Assembly (NCBI RefSeq): GCF_932526225.1
Contig: NC_064039.1
Coordinates: 15,022,139-15,086,138, forward strand
From: Nematostella vectensis
Lineage: Eukaryota; Cnidaria; Anthozoa; Actiniaria; Edwardsiidae
Direction of reading: 5' to 3'
DNA length: 64,000 bases
The position numbers were made by a program, and so were the translations under genes. Below are positions 1 to 12,596 of the stretch, one piece after another; positions within the stretch are counted from its first letter, which is position 1; each line of letters begins with the position of its first letter. Below the pieces are notes generated by a model. That model was given only the letters and a program-made list of their open reading frames with translations, ran no database searches and was not told where the DNA came from.

Positions 1-58
1 CTATCGTTCACCCTCATCCAAGATTCCCATTCACTGGACCTGTCTTGGACAGGGGTAA
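1..58 (-). CDS. Partial next exon of the mosaic gene at the window edge
   Basis: After a 3' splice site (cattttcag, ending at 59) the minus strand is open to the edge in the phase left by exon 695-498. It reads TPVQDRSSEWESWMRVND. It is too short for domain assignment. Only the splice site and phase support it. Confidence 0.45.
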
Positions 59-3000
59 CTGAAAATGAACGAGTTCTATTGTTTTTTTTGTTTTTTTTTT
101 TTTAATTTAGTATAACGTCATACTAAAGGAAAATCGTCTCTAACTACAAAAAAATATCAAAGTAAAAAGCAAAACCAGAGGCAGACTAGACCCCCTAAAG
201 ACCTTAGTTGTTGATCATTTTATGTTCTGCGCTGCTCATTTCTTTCAATAATGCTATGATCTTCGCCTAACAATTTAAACCATCTTGGCATCTTGAATTT
301 GTTCGAGATCCGATTCTTAAGACGACAGCTTTGAAGATCGACCATCGCCAAAAAGCCAAAAAGGGTCAGGATTTAGGATCTCTAGATGGAGGTAGTTCAC
401 CTTTTTCTAGTGTTCAGCGCCTCACTTTAAACATCTTTTCATTCTAGTTCATAGGTTCAGATGTAAAGGTAACAAGTATCTAACAAGCAATACTCACTTT
501 CCTTAAAAACAGTGCACACTTGAGCTGGGCAGTCGTTCTTTGCGATGACGATGCCCTTGTAGACGAAATAGGAGCCACAGTTCCGGACCATAACATTTTC
601 CCTGGCACTACAGCATGAATTGGTGGACAAGCAGTAGTCCAATTTCGACAACTCGTAGAGACCACGAGGATGCTCTCCGTCAAGATGGATTGTGCCTTGG
701 CGTATCACAGATCAAAATGGTGACGGTGATGGTTAAAATAATGATGACTCATGATGATAACTAATGAAGATAACTAATGCTGTGCAGGCTATAGCCAGAA
801 TCAAAATTTTACCAGGCAAAAAAAAATATTTCAGTAGATAAACATTTTTAATGGGGCTAATACCTGCTGAGCCACAATGGCCTCTGGGTACACAGTCGGT
901 TGGCATTTGATTCCCGGCATCCCCTGTGATCCGGTACCACGTGGTGTGGCCGTTCAAGTCATCGTCACAGTTGGTACCGTTTGTATTGTTGACTCGCCGC
1001 TCAACGGAGTCTAGAAGCGCATAGTCGTAGCACTCGGCGATAGCTAATGACGGCAACGGAAAGAACTCGAGCTTAGAAAAAAGCAATGATCAAATCTGAA
1101 GGCTTGGGAAACAACTTACGTGTGATGGGTTTGCACGCCTCCTTAGTAAATGTTGCATTCTTGAAGGCAATCTTTGGACCAACCTGACTTTTCTGTACAA
1201 CTATGGAAATCTGAGGAAAGAGAAGATATAGAGTGTCCGCGTAAGAAATGTATAGTATTCGAGGCCTCGTGCAAATTGCAACAACATTGGAATGACTATC
1301 CATCCTAACAATGGTCAATGATGCTGCGAGGTACTTTTCCTAAGTACAATATCCTTCGTCTGGTAGTCAAGGGAACTGGCTCTGCCAGCAATCCAACAAA
1401 GATGGTTCAAACAAACTTTAACGGCAAGACTTCAGAAATAAATCTAGGATTCAAAGAGACCTGTAGAACTGAGAACAGCAATATATGTTTCTAGACGACT
1501 GTCAAACAACCAGTAGCTTTGGGGGTATTAGTATCTGTAATTTCGATTGTTTAGAGAACTTCTGTGATAGTGGTACGAATATATAGAAATTAAGCTTTAC
1601 CATTAAGTTAAAACGTAGATGCACAAGTAGACTTAAACAAATGTTAATGATCTGTATAAATAGAAGCCTTACCTTAACGAGAGTGTCAATGTGCGGGATC
1701 GGCAACTGCACGTATACACCGTTATTAACCACAGAGCGATAGCTCCACAAAGATGCAATCACAGAGTCACTATAAACCAGTCGAACGGTAATCAAGCGCT
1801 TGTAGTACTTCTGATCGCTCCAGAACCACACTCCAAAGCACCGCCACCCATCGACCAATGGATTGAACTGCGGACTGGTTATGTTGGATTCGTTTTCGCT
1901 GGCGCCGTCGTAGTACAGGTAGGACGAATTACGGTCTATTAGATAGACAATTTACATCGAGTAAAATAGAAAAAAAAGGAATAAAAATAATGTATATTAC
2001 AGGTAATAGACTAAAATGCGACTATGAAGAGGAAAGCTATATACTATAAAATGAGCGAATATGATATGTTCAGTTAGGATTATACGTTAAATTTAGTGGT
2101 GCAACTGGATGCCATATTAATAGAATACATAAAGCGTTATTAAAGTGATAAGGTAGAACCAAGTTACTTCGACAACAAATGCAACAAATTCTTCGTTTAC
2201 TGGAGAGGAGATTGATTTCCATTAGATTCGTTCCCAGTTTTAAAGCCGCAGTCACCAGTTAACTTCCGGTCGATAACGTAACAATCTCCGATGATTTTAA
2301 ACGGAAAACGCGAAAAATATTTCAAAAATATAAAAGCAATGCGTCTATTGAAATGAGGCTGTGACTGATAATTTATAGCGGATGACCTGTTAAATAGCGT
2401 AAATAGCGTCCGAATCCGTTGAGGTTTCCCACCCGCCTCCGGAAGTAAACTGGTGACAATGCGGCTTTGAGTCATCTCTTCTTCTTCACAAACTTAAAAC
2501 CATTCTTTTCTTTTTTTCTTTTTTTTTTTTTGTTCCCGGTTATCGAATATTTTCTCTGTTCTCTTTGAAAAGCCTCGATCGGTGATAATTCTCATTTCGA
2601 TGGTTTACTATTACTATTTCTGAGTGAATACTGCTACTCATCCTTTATAATAAAACAATAACTTGTTCATGATTTTAATTAAACTTTAAGCTACGAGCAT
2701 CCGTTAACTCGAGACCCCGCTAACACGAGCAAATTTTGATTTCCTTCAGAGATCGCATCAGGGGGGTGGGGTGGGGTTCTACTGTACCTTCAACCTTTAT
2801 GAACCAAGCACTTTAACAACAGCCCTGTATGTGGCAATACCTTGTGGTTTCTTCCAATCTTTGTAGATCTTCCAGTTTTGGCCCATTTTCCACTCACAAG
2901 TGTCGTCACTAAAAGAACATCCGGGATATCCTACACATGGCCAATAAAATTTCTGGATTAATTCAAGAAATCTGGAAAATCAGCGGCAATGATGACGGTT

Positions 3001-6000
3001 GATGATAATACCCAAACTCTATCTCTTTCAAACAACAAACCAGTGGTATGAGCCGAAAAGAAACGACCACTTTACAAAGAATATCTCTGGATAAGGTTCA
3101 ATATCAACCGAGCTACATGGGATTTGATATTTGAAAATTTAAAGGAAATTCACACCGATTTAACCTTGAATACAAAATTAAATGACTAACGTTGCTTGAT
3201 AATTGTAGAGCAGTTGCCATGTGCAATGTTAAGGTCATCTAGAGCGATTACTGACTCGTCGCCAAGCGCACTTCCGTCGATGACCGCCTGCCGAATATTA
3301 TTAAAAATGTTGATCAGTCAATCCTTTATTATTTTTAATTTAGAGGAAAACAACGTTCAAATTTCAAGATAACTTTTCAAACTAAAAATTGGGCAGGAAT
3401 ATCCTTTCGGAGAGCTAACGAAGGAATACGAAGGGAATATCTTAACGCAAGACTTCAAAGCTGATCTAGTAGAGCTAGCAGCAAGACATCCTTTTCGGTT
3501 GAAAATATTGCCAATATATAAATTCCAGTGTTGCATTTGTCCTCACCATGCCATCTAGGAAGAAAGATTGGGGTTTTATCAATAGTACCTTTGACATATT
3601 CTGAACATAGACAAATCATATCAACAGTACGCTTAACATACCCTGAGCTTATACAAATCATATAAATATTACGCTTGACATACCGTGAACATATACAAAT
3701 CATATAAATAGTACCCTTGACAAATTCTGAACATATAAAAATAATATCGATAGTACCCTTGACAAACCCTGAACATATACAAACCATATAAATAGTACCC
3801 TTGACAAACCCTGAACATATACAAATCATATAAATACGCTTGACATACCTGGAACATATACAAATCATCATTAAGCGACGTCTGCGCAAATCTCCAAGAG
3901 CCCCAGGCCTCCTCGGACCACACAGCAACGAGGCTCTTGGTGTTGTTTGTAGCTTTGTAGACGGCGATAGACGAGTCCCCGCGCAGCTTATACCAGAACT
4001 GCAGACAGAGGGACTGGGACCGAGAGCTCCAGCGAGTCGTTAGGTTTCCCGTGGTTCGCCCGTCCGTTGACCACAAAAATAAATATGATCCTGCATGCAG
4101 TAAACAGAAGCAACTAAGATAAACATTACTCTGCATGCAGTAAACAAAAGCAACTAAGGTAAACATTACTCTGCATGCAGCAAACAGAAGCGACTAAGAT
4201 AAACATGACTCTGCATGCAGTAAACAAAAGCAACTAAGATAAATATGACCTTGTATACAGTAAACAAAAGCAACTAAGATAAATATGACCTTGTATACAG
4301 TAAACAAAAGCAACTACGATAAATATGATCCTGCTTTCAGTTATCAAAAGCAACTAAGAAAATCTTGGCGGCTTTGGATTTAGCAATGGCAGCCAAGCGG
4401 TTTCAGGGTCTAAATTGCATATTTCCAACATTAAAAAAAGCTCTTCCCGCTATGTAACCCTGTCACAGGGTCTGCTTACCTTCAGGGGTTAGTAAAGTGT
4501 GGTCCTCTGGGACTATTTTATGCAAAGCAGAAAACTTTGCGACTTTTCGAGTCCATCCCTGGTTGTTTAACCCACAAAGGGCATCTTCGAACCCACAGTG
4601 ACCTGAAATAAATAAAAGGCTTTTCAAACCGTTTGATCTAAGATACAAATTTCATTTGGAAGACAAGGAGTGTGTAAACCTTGATGAATATTTTAGTTAT
4701 TCAACATAAGCTTGGCTAAGCTTGGACGCAATAAGCTTGGACGCAATAATAGTTCTTGAGTCATCTTGGACTTACGTATTTTAGACTTGCGTATTCTGGA
4801 CTTATGTTTTTTGGACTAACATATTCTGGGCTAACGTATTCTGGACTTAAGTATTCTGGACTTACGTATTCTGGACTTACGTATTCTGGACTTAAGTATT
4901 CTGAACTTAAGTATTCTGGGCTTACGTATTCTTGACTTAAGTATTCTGGGCTTACGTATTCTGAACTTACGTATTCTGAAATTACGTATTCTGGGCTTAC
5001 GTATTCTGGACTTAAGTATTCTGGACTTACGTATTCTGGACTTACGTATTCTGGACTTACGTATTCTGGACTTAAGTATTCTGGACTTAAGTATTCTGGG
5101 CTTACGTATTCTGGACTTAAGTATTCTGGACTTACGTATTCTGGACTTAAGTATTCTGGACTTACGTATTCTGGACTTAAGTATTCTGGACTTACGTATT
5201 CTGGACTTACGTGTTCTGGACTTACGTATTCTGAAATTACGTATTCTGGATTTACGTATCCTGAGCTTACGTATTCTGAGCTTACGTATTCTGGCGGTGT
5301 TGCAAGACTGAGATTCCGCGGAGTCCCGACCCTGTGTCTCGCAAACAACACTTGACACGGGGCAGCTTCCTGAACCAAAAAAAGGACGAATAAAACAATA
5401 TCATGAATGCTCAAAGAACTGTGGGGAAGGCTTAATGATTCGTTTATTCAATTGGAAAATAGCTTGGAAATGAGCGCCAAGCCCAAATCATTTTTTAGTC
5501 TCCGAAATAAAGCAAGATGCTGTGGTTTTATCAATAACTACCATCTATTATCGAAAATTAAACCTGCAGTATAAACAATAGCTTAGGCAGCTTAGTTGTA
5601 TGGGTTTAACTTCTCAGGCAAGAGCTGCCAAGTCCAGGCTTCGGCTGTTGCTGACTCTTTACCTTAGGGACTGCAAAACCCTTTTGGAAAAATGACGTAA
5701 GCAGTCCCGTCAATTATTAAGAGTCAGCTGACCAACATAAGATTAGTTACGCACTAAGCCGAGATCATATTATTTGTTACCTAGTGATCTATATCAGTTA
5801 GTTTTTTATCTTTACTGGCTGTTTTTCCCCATTTTAAACATCACCATACGTTTAACATCACCATTGTTGTTGTCGTCGTCGTCGAAAGCAACACGCCCAG
5901 AATTGGAGCATGCCTCTGACCACGTCATACAAGTTCCATCTGGGCACGAGACCTCCGGACATGGAGAACCTTGAAAATATATAAAAAAAAGTTTGATGAC

Positions 6001-9000
6001 TTCTACGCCTTGCTAAAACAGGTGTTTAGAATTCCAGGCCGGATCAGTTGAGCACGGTAACATTATTATCCCGGACAAACTGTTTGAGAATGTTTAAATG
6101 AGCGCGAGCTGCTTCTAAGTTGAAAGAACAGGGAATGGAAATGAGGCAAGGAAATACTGAACAAATAAAGGCATAGTTTTGATGCCATTATTTTAATGCG
6201 CTGTTCCAAACGCGTATGCATGCAAACACAAACAACAACAACAAATGTTTACTCGTGCTTACAAAAACATACAACGGAAAAGCAGTACAAAAATAGACAA
6301 TCTAAGCCAGTACTGTACTTTACCGGATGTAAGCTACTACTAGGTATCGGAAACAGCTTAGCCCTAAACACACATGAAAGCGCAAATATTCAATGTCGGC
6401 TGTTTCATGCATTTGCATTTGTAACGGCACATTAAAAGAAGGGCGTATAAACAAGACACCAGTGGAACTTTGTGATCTGATATCCGTTTAATGTTAATGA
6501 TGTAAAAATGTCCCTTCTCAAAAAGAAATACTAAGAAATACCAAGCTCACTTACCACAATGTGTTTCGTCAAATCTATCGCCACAATCTTTCTTCCCGTC
6601 ACAGAATGTTGCAACCTCTATGCATTCTCCGGAGCTGCACTGGAACTCATGCAGACCACATGTGCAACCGCTCTCGTCTGATCCATCCACACACGAGTCA
6701 CGCATACCATTACACCGTGACGTCTTTGTAACGCACTCTCCGTTATTGCACGTGAAGAGATGGTCTAAACATTTGTAGCCTGTACGAGAAAAAAAGGAAA
6801 CAAAATCTAGAAGATGCTCGACAGGGTGGGGGCTATTTCGAAAGAGGGCAGTTATTTGTTGCTATAGGTGATAAATCCCAATGCAGATATCTAGTTATTA
6901 CGAGCTTATTGGCAATCGGTGTCTCACCTGGCTCTGCTATTACCGGGGTACAGAGGCAATCCTCAGTAGTGATCTGGATATCACGTATTGCAATACCGGT
7001 CGCTGAGGCATTACTTGCAGCTTTCCCAGAAAACACAACCTGTAAATAAAATAAAACACATATAGATCTTCAATTTCAGTTTGGAATAACAGAAAAAATT
7101 AACATGAGAAATTGTACTATAATAAAATATTCAGGTACTGACTCTAAAAATTCAAATCTGGATATCTCATATATCTAGTATTTCTAGTCCTTTTTGTCAA
7201 CTTTTCCTTAAATCCAATGAACGTGTACCCATATCATTTTCTTTCTTATTTTCTCGCCTCTACCACTTCAGGTGATCCTTCACTACCGCATACTCCTCCT
7301 CAAAGCACCATTCTCTACTACTTCCACCCTCGTTCACCTTCTCTTTTACTTCCTCTTCCTCTACCTTCAAGGATTCTTCTCCCAAATCCCCTTAACCTCG
7401 TTCCTTTGTTTCCTTTAGAGAATCCCTACTGCAAGGTCTAGTCAGTTACCTGCGAGTTTCTCTGTTGCAGCCATGAAACGTTTCCGCGTTTCCACATGTT
7501 TCCATGAAAACCATGCAGTGACCACAACACCCTTTCGTTACTAGATCTCACTAACAGCACCTCAATACTCGAATGATCATCGCTGGCGAGTTTGTAGTCG
7601 AAGTTTAGGCATATCTGCACATCCTGGTCTGATGGCATCCAAGGAATGGTCCCAGAGCCCAATGTTGCGGTCCCTGCACGTTCCATATATAGAGCTTTTT
7701 CTGGAAAAAGGATAAAATCGAGGTAAGAAACGCAAGTTCTTGGGCAGTTTTACCCTATCGCAGAACGAAAAATTCAATTGTAGGGGAATTCCTGTACTAC
7801 TACAGAAGCATCTTACCAGTGGAGTTTAGTGCCCAAAAACTTGGGTTGTCATTTATGAACCAACCCTCGCATAAACCATTGCTAAAGTTACACTCTGTTA
7901 GAGTTCGTTCTGTAAGAGAAAAATGCACCAAAAACGTCAATTCGGGGTTGATGCTGGTAGTGGATCCTGTTGTTATATAATGTAAAGTCACGATAGAAAA
8001 CCTTCGCTCACCCAATATTCTCAAATTCCCTAAATGACGTTGATGAGATCTTTTTAGCTCCGCGGGAAAGCTGTACACAATCTAAGAAGGTAGAACACAG
8101 TAATGTTTTATGTTTATCATATAGATACGTGTACGTACGTGTATGTATATATACCTGATATAAACAAGGTTCCTAGCAAACTTCCCTGATTATTTGCTTT
8201 AATGCCATGACATCGTCATCGGGCAATTTCAAATTCTATTAATTTTATCTGTTCTGTTGCACTCACCTGTTTCCTGATTTTGTTTTTTCAGTTTATCCTT
8301 TCTTTCAATCCATATAGTTTTACAGATATTGTATTTCACTTTCATTAGAAAACTTGATAATTGAAGTATTCCCTGTGATACTTACCCTAATGGCATAGTC
8401 CCTTGGCAGGAAGACAGCTGGTAGCGTGACATGGAGCGCTCGTGTTTCACACGAGATGGTCAAGTTCTCGTTCACTACGACTTGCTGGTAGTACGAGCCA
8501 CCATAATCACGACCCACTGTTAGCGACAGATGGATGCCGTACTCCGGGCAGAAAAGGCCTTTACAACAAAACCTATACGAAGCTGAAAATGCAAAAAGGT
8601 AAAATAATGGTAACGATGAAACCAACTGTCAGCGACCACCAGCCGGACCGACACAACCCAACTGACACCGACTGCACGACCAACACAGCCCAACTGACAC
8701 TACTGCCCGATCGATACAGCCCAATCGACACAGGATTCCCAACCAACACAGTCCAACTGACACCGACTGAATGACCGACCCAGCCCAACTGATACCGACT
8801 GCACGACCAACACAGCCCAACTGACACTACTGCCCGATCGACACAGCCCAATCGACACAGGATTCCCAACCAACACAACCCAACTGACACCGACTGCTAT
8901 GACTGACACAGCCCAACTGATACCGGCTGCACGACCAACACAGCCCAACAGACACTACTGCCCGACCGACAAAGCCCAATCGACACAGGCTTCCCAACCA

Positions 9001-12000
9001 ACACAACCCAACTGACACCGACTGCCAGACGGACACAGTCCAACTGATACCGACTGTACGACCAACACAGCCCAACTAACACTACTGCCCGACCGACAAA
9101 GCCCAATCGACACAGGCTTCCCAACCAACACAGCCCGACGGACACCGACTGCACGAGTAACACAGACCAAACATCCCATAAATCTTAACGACAGTTAAAG
9201 GCATGGCATAGATTAACGTGCTTTCCATGGATTTACCTGACAGTTCAATAGGGGATCCTAGTTCAGCTTGAATTTCTCCAGCTGTGACATTCTTAAGCTG
9301 AAAGAGCAACTCCCGTTTCCCTTGAATGATAATTACAAAAGAACCCTGTAAGTGGAACAGTTGTGAAAGGATTCCAAACATGTTCTGCTGAATTTTTCTT
9401 TTTTGCGCACATGCAATTGCTTGAGCGGTCAAACTTTTAAATGCATCAAACTTTACTCTTAGAAACTAACTGCGGGGGTAAGAGAGTAATAATAGACCAC
9501 GTTTAATATACCTGGAGCAGTCCAAAACAAGCGTTGAGCCGGTATCTCTCTCAGGTCGCTCACGCTAAACTCTGGAGCAATTCTGATTGACATGTGTGAT
9601 TCCTGGCTTCGCAGAAGGTATGCCTCCAGATAGTACAGCCGACAAGGACTAAGATACTGTGCTTTAGATGTCTGTTCTGGATACCTAAGGAAAGATCATT
9701 GTTAATAATAAGACTCGTAAATAATTTACTGGAAAGTATATCAAGTATAAGTGTTGAGACATCAGTCTCTTATAAAATATGCTAATAACGTCATTAACTT
9801 ATTAACTAAATATATAGTAGAAAAACCTTACTAGTTAGTACATTTGTTGTTCATTAACGCTAAAATGACATTCATTTATGCCAATAGCTGTATCGACAAC
9901 GTGTATTGAACGTTCATCATCATACGAAACAGCATTAACGTGAAGCATAGAGAGGCTTACTTGTTGAACACATTGAATGGAGACCTGCGCTGAGCCTTGA
10001 TGATGTAATCCACGTAAGTGACATCAGAATGGAACTCCTCTTCCGATACCTCACTAAGCCACATTTCACACTCGTCATCACAACTCACCAGGAAATGATA
10101 ACGGCCAGCCTCCATGCCAGAAATCTGTCGAAAAGAGTTTAAAGCCGCATTGTCACCAGTTTACTTCCGGTTCCGATTACACAACAATCTCCGACGATTT
10201 TTAACGGAAAACGCAAAAAAAATATTTCAAAATATTGAAAGCAGTGTATCTATTGCAAGTTTCTTCGAGGATGTGATTGATAATTTTGAGCGGATGGCAT
10301 GTTAAATATCTCGGATTCTAATAGATTCTTTTGTCTTTTAATGGTCGAGGTTTCCGTCCGACCTCCGGAAGTGAACTGGTGACAATGCGGACTCATTCTT
10401 TCCTGCTCCAATTTGCAACACTGAAACTCACTTGCACAGACTTTATTGCGGCACTAAAAAATTCGTTACGTAAATCGGGCTCATAACGTTTAAAGAACCA
10501 AAACCTTGCCAGGATAAATTGCTCGAGTGATATGAGTAAGCTATGATTACCTGAAAGCACGCTATTGACACAATACCGCTATCACCACTCCCTAAGCTTA
10601 CCCTATTAACATCGTTACTTGATTACCATGATACCTGAAAGTATCACGTCGTCACTTAGAAATTACCATACTACATGAATGTATGCTATTGACATCGTCA
10701 TTTAGTAATAACCATACTACCTGAAAGTATGCTATTGACATCGTCACTTAAACATTACCATACTAACTGAAAGTATGCTATTGACATCGTCACTTAATAC
10801 AATACTATCTGAAAGTACGCTATTGCCATCGCCATTTAATTACCATACAACCTTAAAGTATGCTATTGACATCGTCACTTAATACAATACTATCTGAAAG
10901 TACGCTATTGCCATCGCCATTTAATTACCATACTACCTGAAAGGATGCTATTGACATTGTCACTTAATTACCATACTACCGGAATTTATGCTATTGACAT
11001 CGTCACTTAACTAAATTACCATCGTAAGTTAACTAAATTACCATCATCATTGCCATACTACCTGAAAGTATGCTGTCGCACGTATTGGCACAAGATCGTA
11101 ATCACGAGCGAGTGCAGGAAATCCATTTGTGATGAACACAGACACAGGCCGATTCCTGATCAGGAAAGTGTTGTACTTTAATAACTGGCCTTCAGATCTG
11201 TCAATCAACTGCTTTGGCCATCGCTCCTGAAGGACACCTAGTGATTCGCGGATTTTATCTGAAACAAAAAAAAAAACGTTACAAATTTTCAGAAATAAAG
11301 ATCCGGGGAAAGGATAGGGGTTGTACCCCTTAGTTTTTGGTCGCCACGTCTAAAACTCACCTTGGCCTCTCTTTGTGTGCAATTTCTTTGTGGTGAAAAT
11401 GGTTTTGACGATATTACTACATTGTAAAGCTTTTATGGTCATGACACATATATGCGTTTATGTAGCACACTTTTTTTCGCTGCCAGTTGCTGCGTGACAT
11501 TTAGAAGTGGCATTAAGCAAAGGCTTGCATGTTCCTTTTTTTTTATAGATTTTGGCTTTCTCGAGGGATTTGGGACATTAGGGGTTTCCCTTAACAACCC
11601 GTCAGATATCAAATGTACGACGGGACTCAAATATTCTAGGTGGCTTTATTAGTTACTTACCAAACGTAAAGACGTTCAGGCTACACAGAGACAAAACCTT
11701 GTTATGTCCAGACATCTCAATCGAGACATTCCGGCCAAAGACAGGCGGATCACAAACATACAGCATTCCACCAGTAACAAAGAATCTACTGACACCACTG
11801 TAGCATACACTGGGCGCGTCTTCCCCGTGCGATGGATGCGCGCGCACACGCAACACAGGCGTTATGTCACTCTTAGAAGGAAAGGTTACCGAAACACTAT
11901 GGATGTAAACCTCTCGCCCTAGGCGAACGTTAATTGAAGGGTCTGTTTGCTGTGAAAGGAACGAAAAAAGAAATATCTTAGTTAACCTGCTGCTGTTGCT

Positions 12001-12532
12001 GTTGTAGTTGTGTTTGTTGTCTCTGCTGTTGGCGTTGTAATTTTTATTGTAACTGCTGTCTGTTTTGTTGTTGTTACTGTTGTGGTTATTGCTGTGGTTG
12101 TTTTTGATGTTGTTGTTGTCTTATTTTATGTGCAGTACAGTATGTACAGTTGTTGTTGTTGCTATTGTCTCTGTTGTTGAAGATGTTGCTGTTGGTTAAA
12201 TCTTCTTCTCATTTCTGTTCTGTGGTAGTTGCGGTGCTGGAGACACTTCCCTTGTTGTGTATTTCCCTACTTATAGTTACTGGTACAAAAAAGGGAGAAA
12301 TATGTTTATTTAAAATAATCTAATTCATTTGGTTGAGTCTTACCCTTTCTAAAATGAAGCATGTGTTTTCGCTGTTATCAAACAGAACCCCAATAGAAGC
12401 CGCACTCAATGGCGACGACGCAGACAATTCGAGGATTGTCACATTTGCTGAAATTATAAGAAGATTCTCGTGATCTTACACTAAATAAAATAAGTTAAAA
12501 TATAGCTACATCACCTCGCGGGAAGTAATAAT

Positions 12533-12596
<64 letters not shown>

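Noticed and set aside
3582-5293. CRISPR-like array
   Set aside because: Units are contiguous imperfect tandem repeats without unique spacers, in a eukaryotic gene.
4761-5414. A 217-codon minus-strand frame rich in SPEYV/SPEYL repeats, resembling a structural protein
   Set aside because: It is another reading frame of the 15-bp splice-site minisatellite. The flanking exon is read in a different frame that fits all neighbouring splice phases.
8573-9179. Repetitive minus-strand frames such as VSVGLCWLGSLCRLG
   Set aside because: Compositional frames of a tandem repeat within an intron whose flanking exons join well without it.
9237-9345. Exon start at 9345 (cttacag|GG)
   Set aside because: It is the stronger-looking site, but joining it in the required phase gives a stop codon. 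The site at 9320 restores a continuous frame on both sides.
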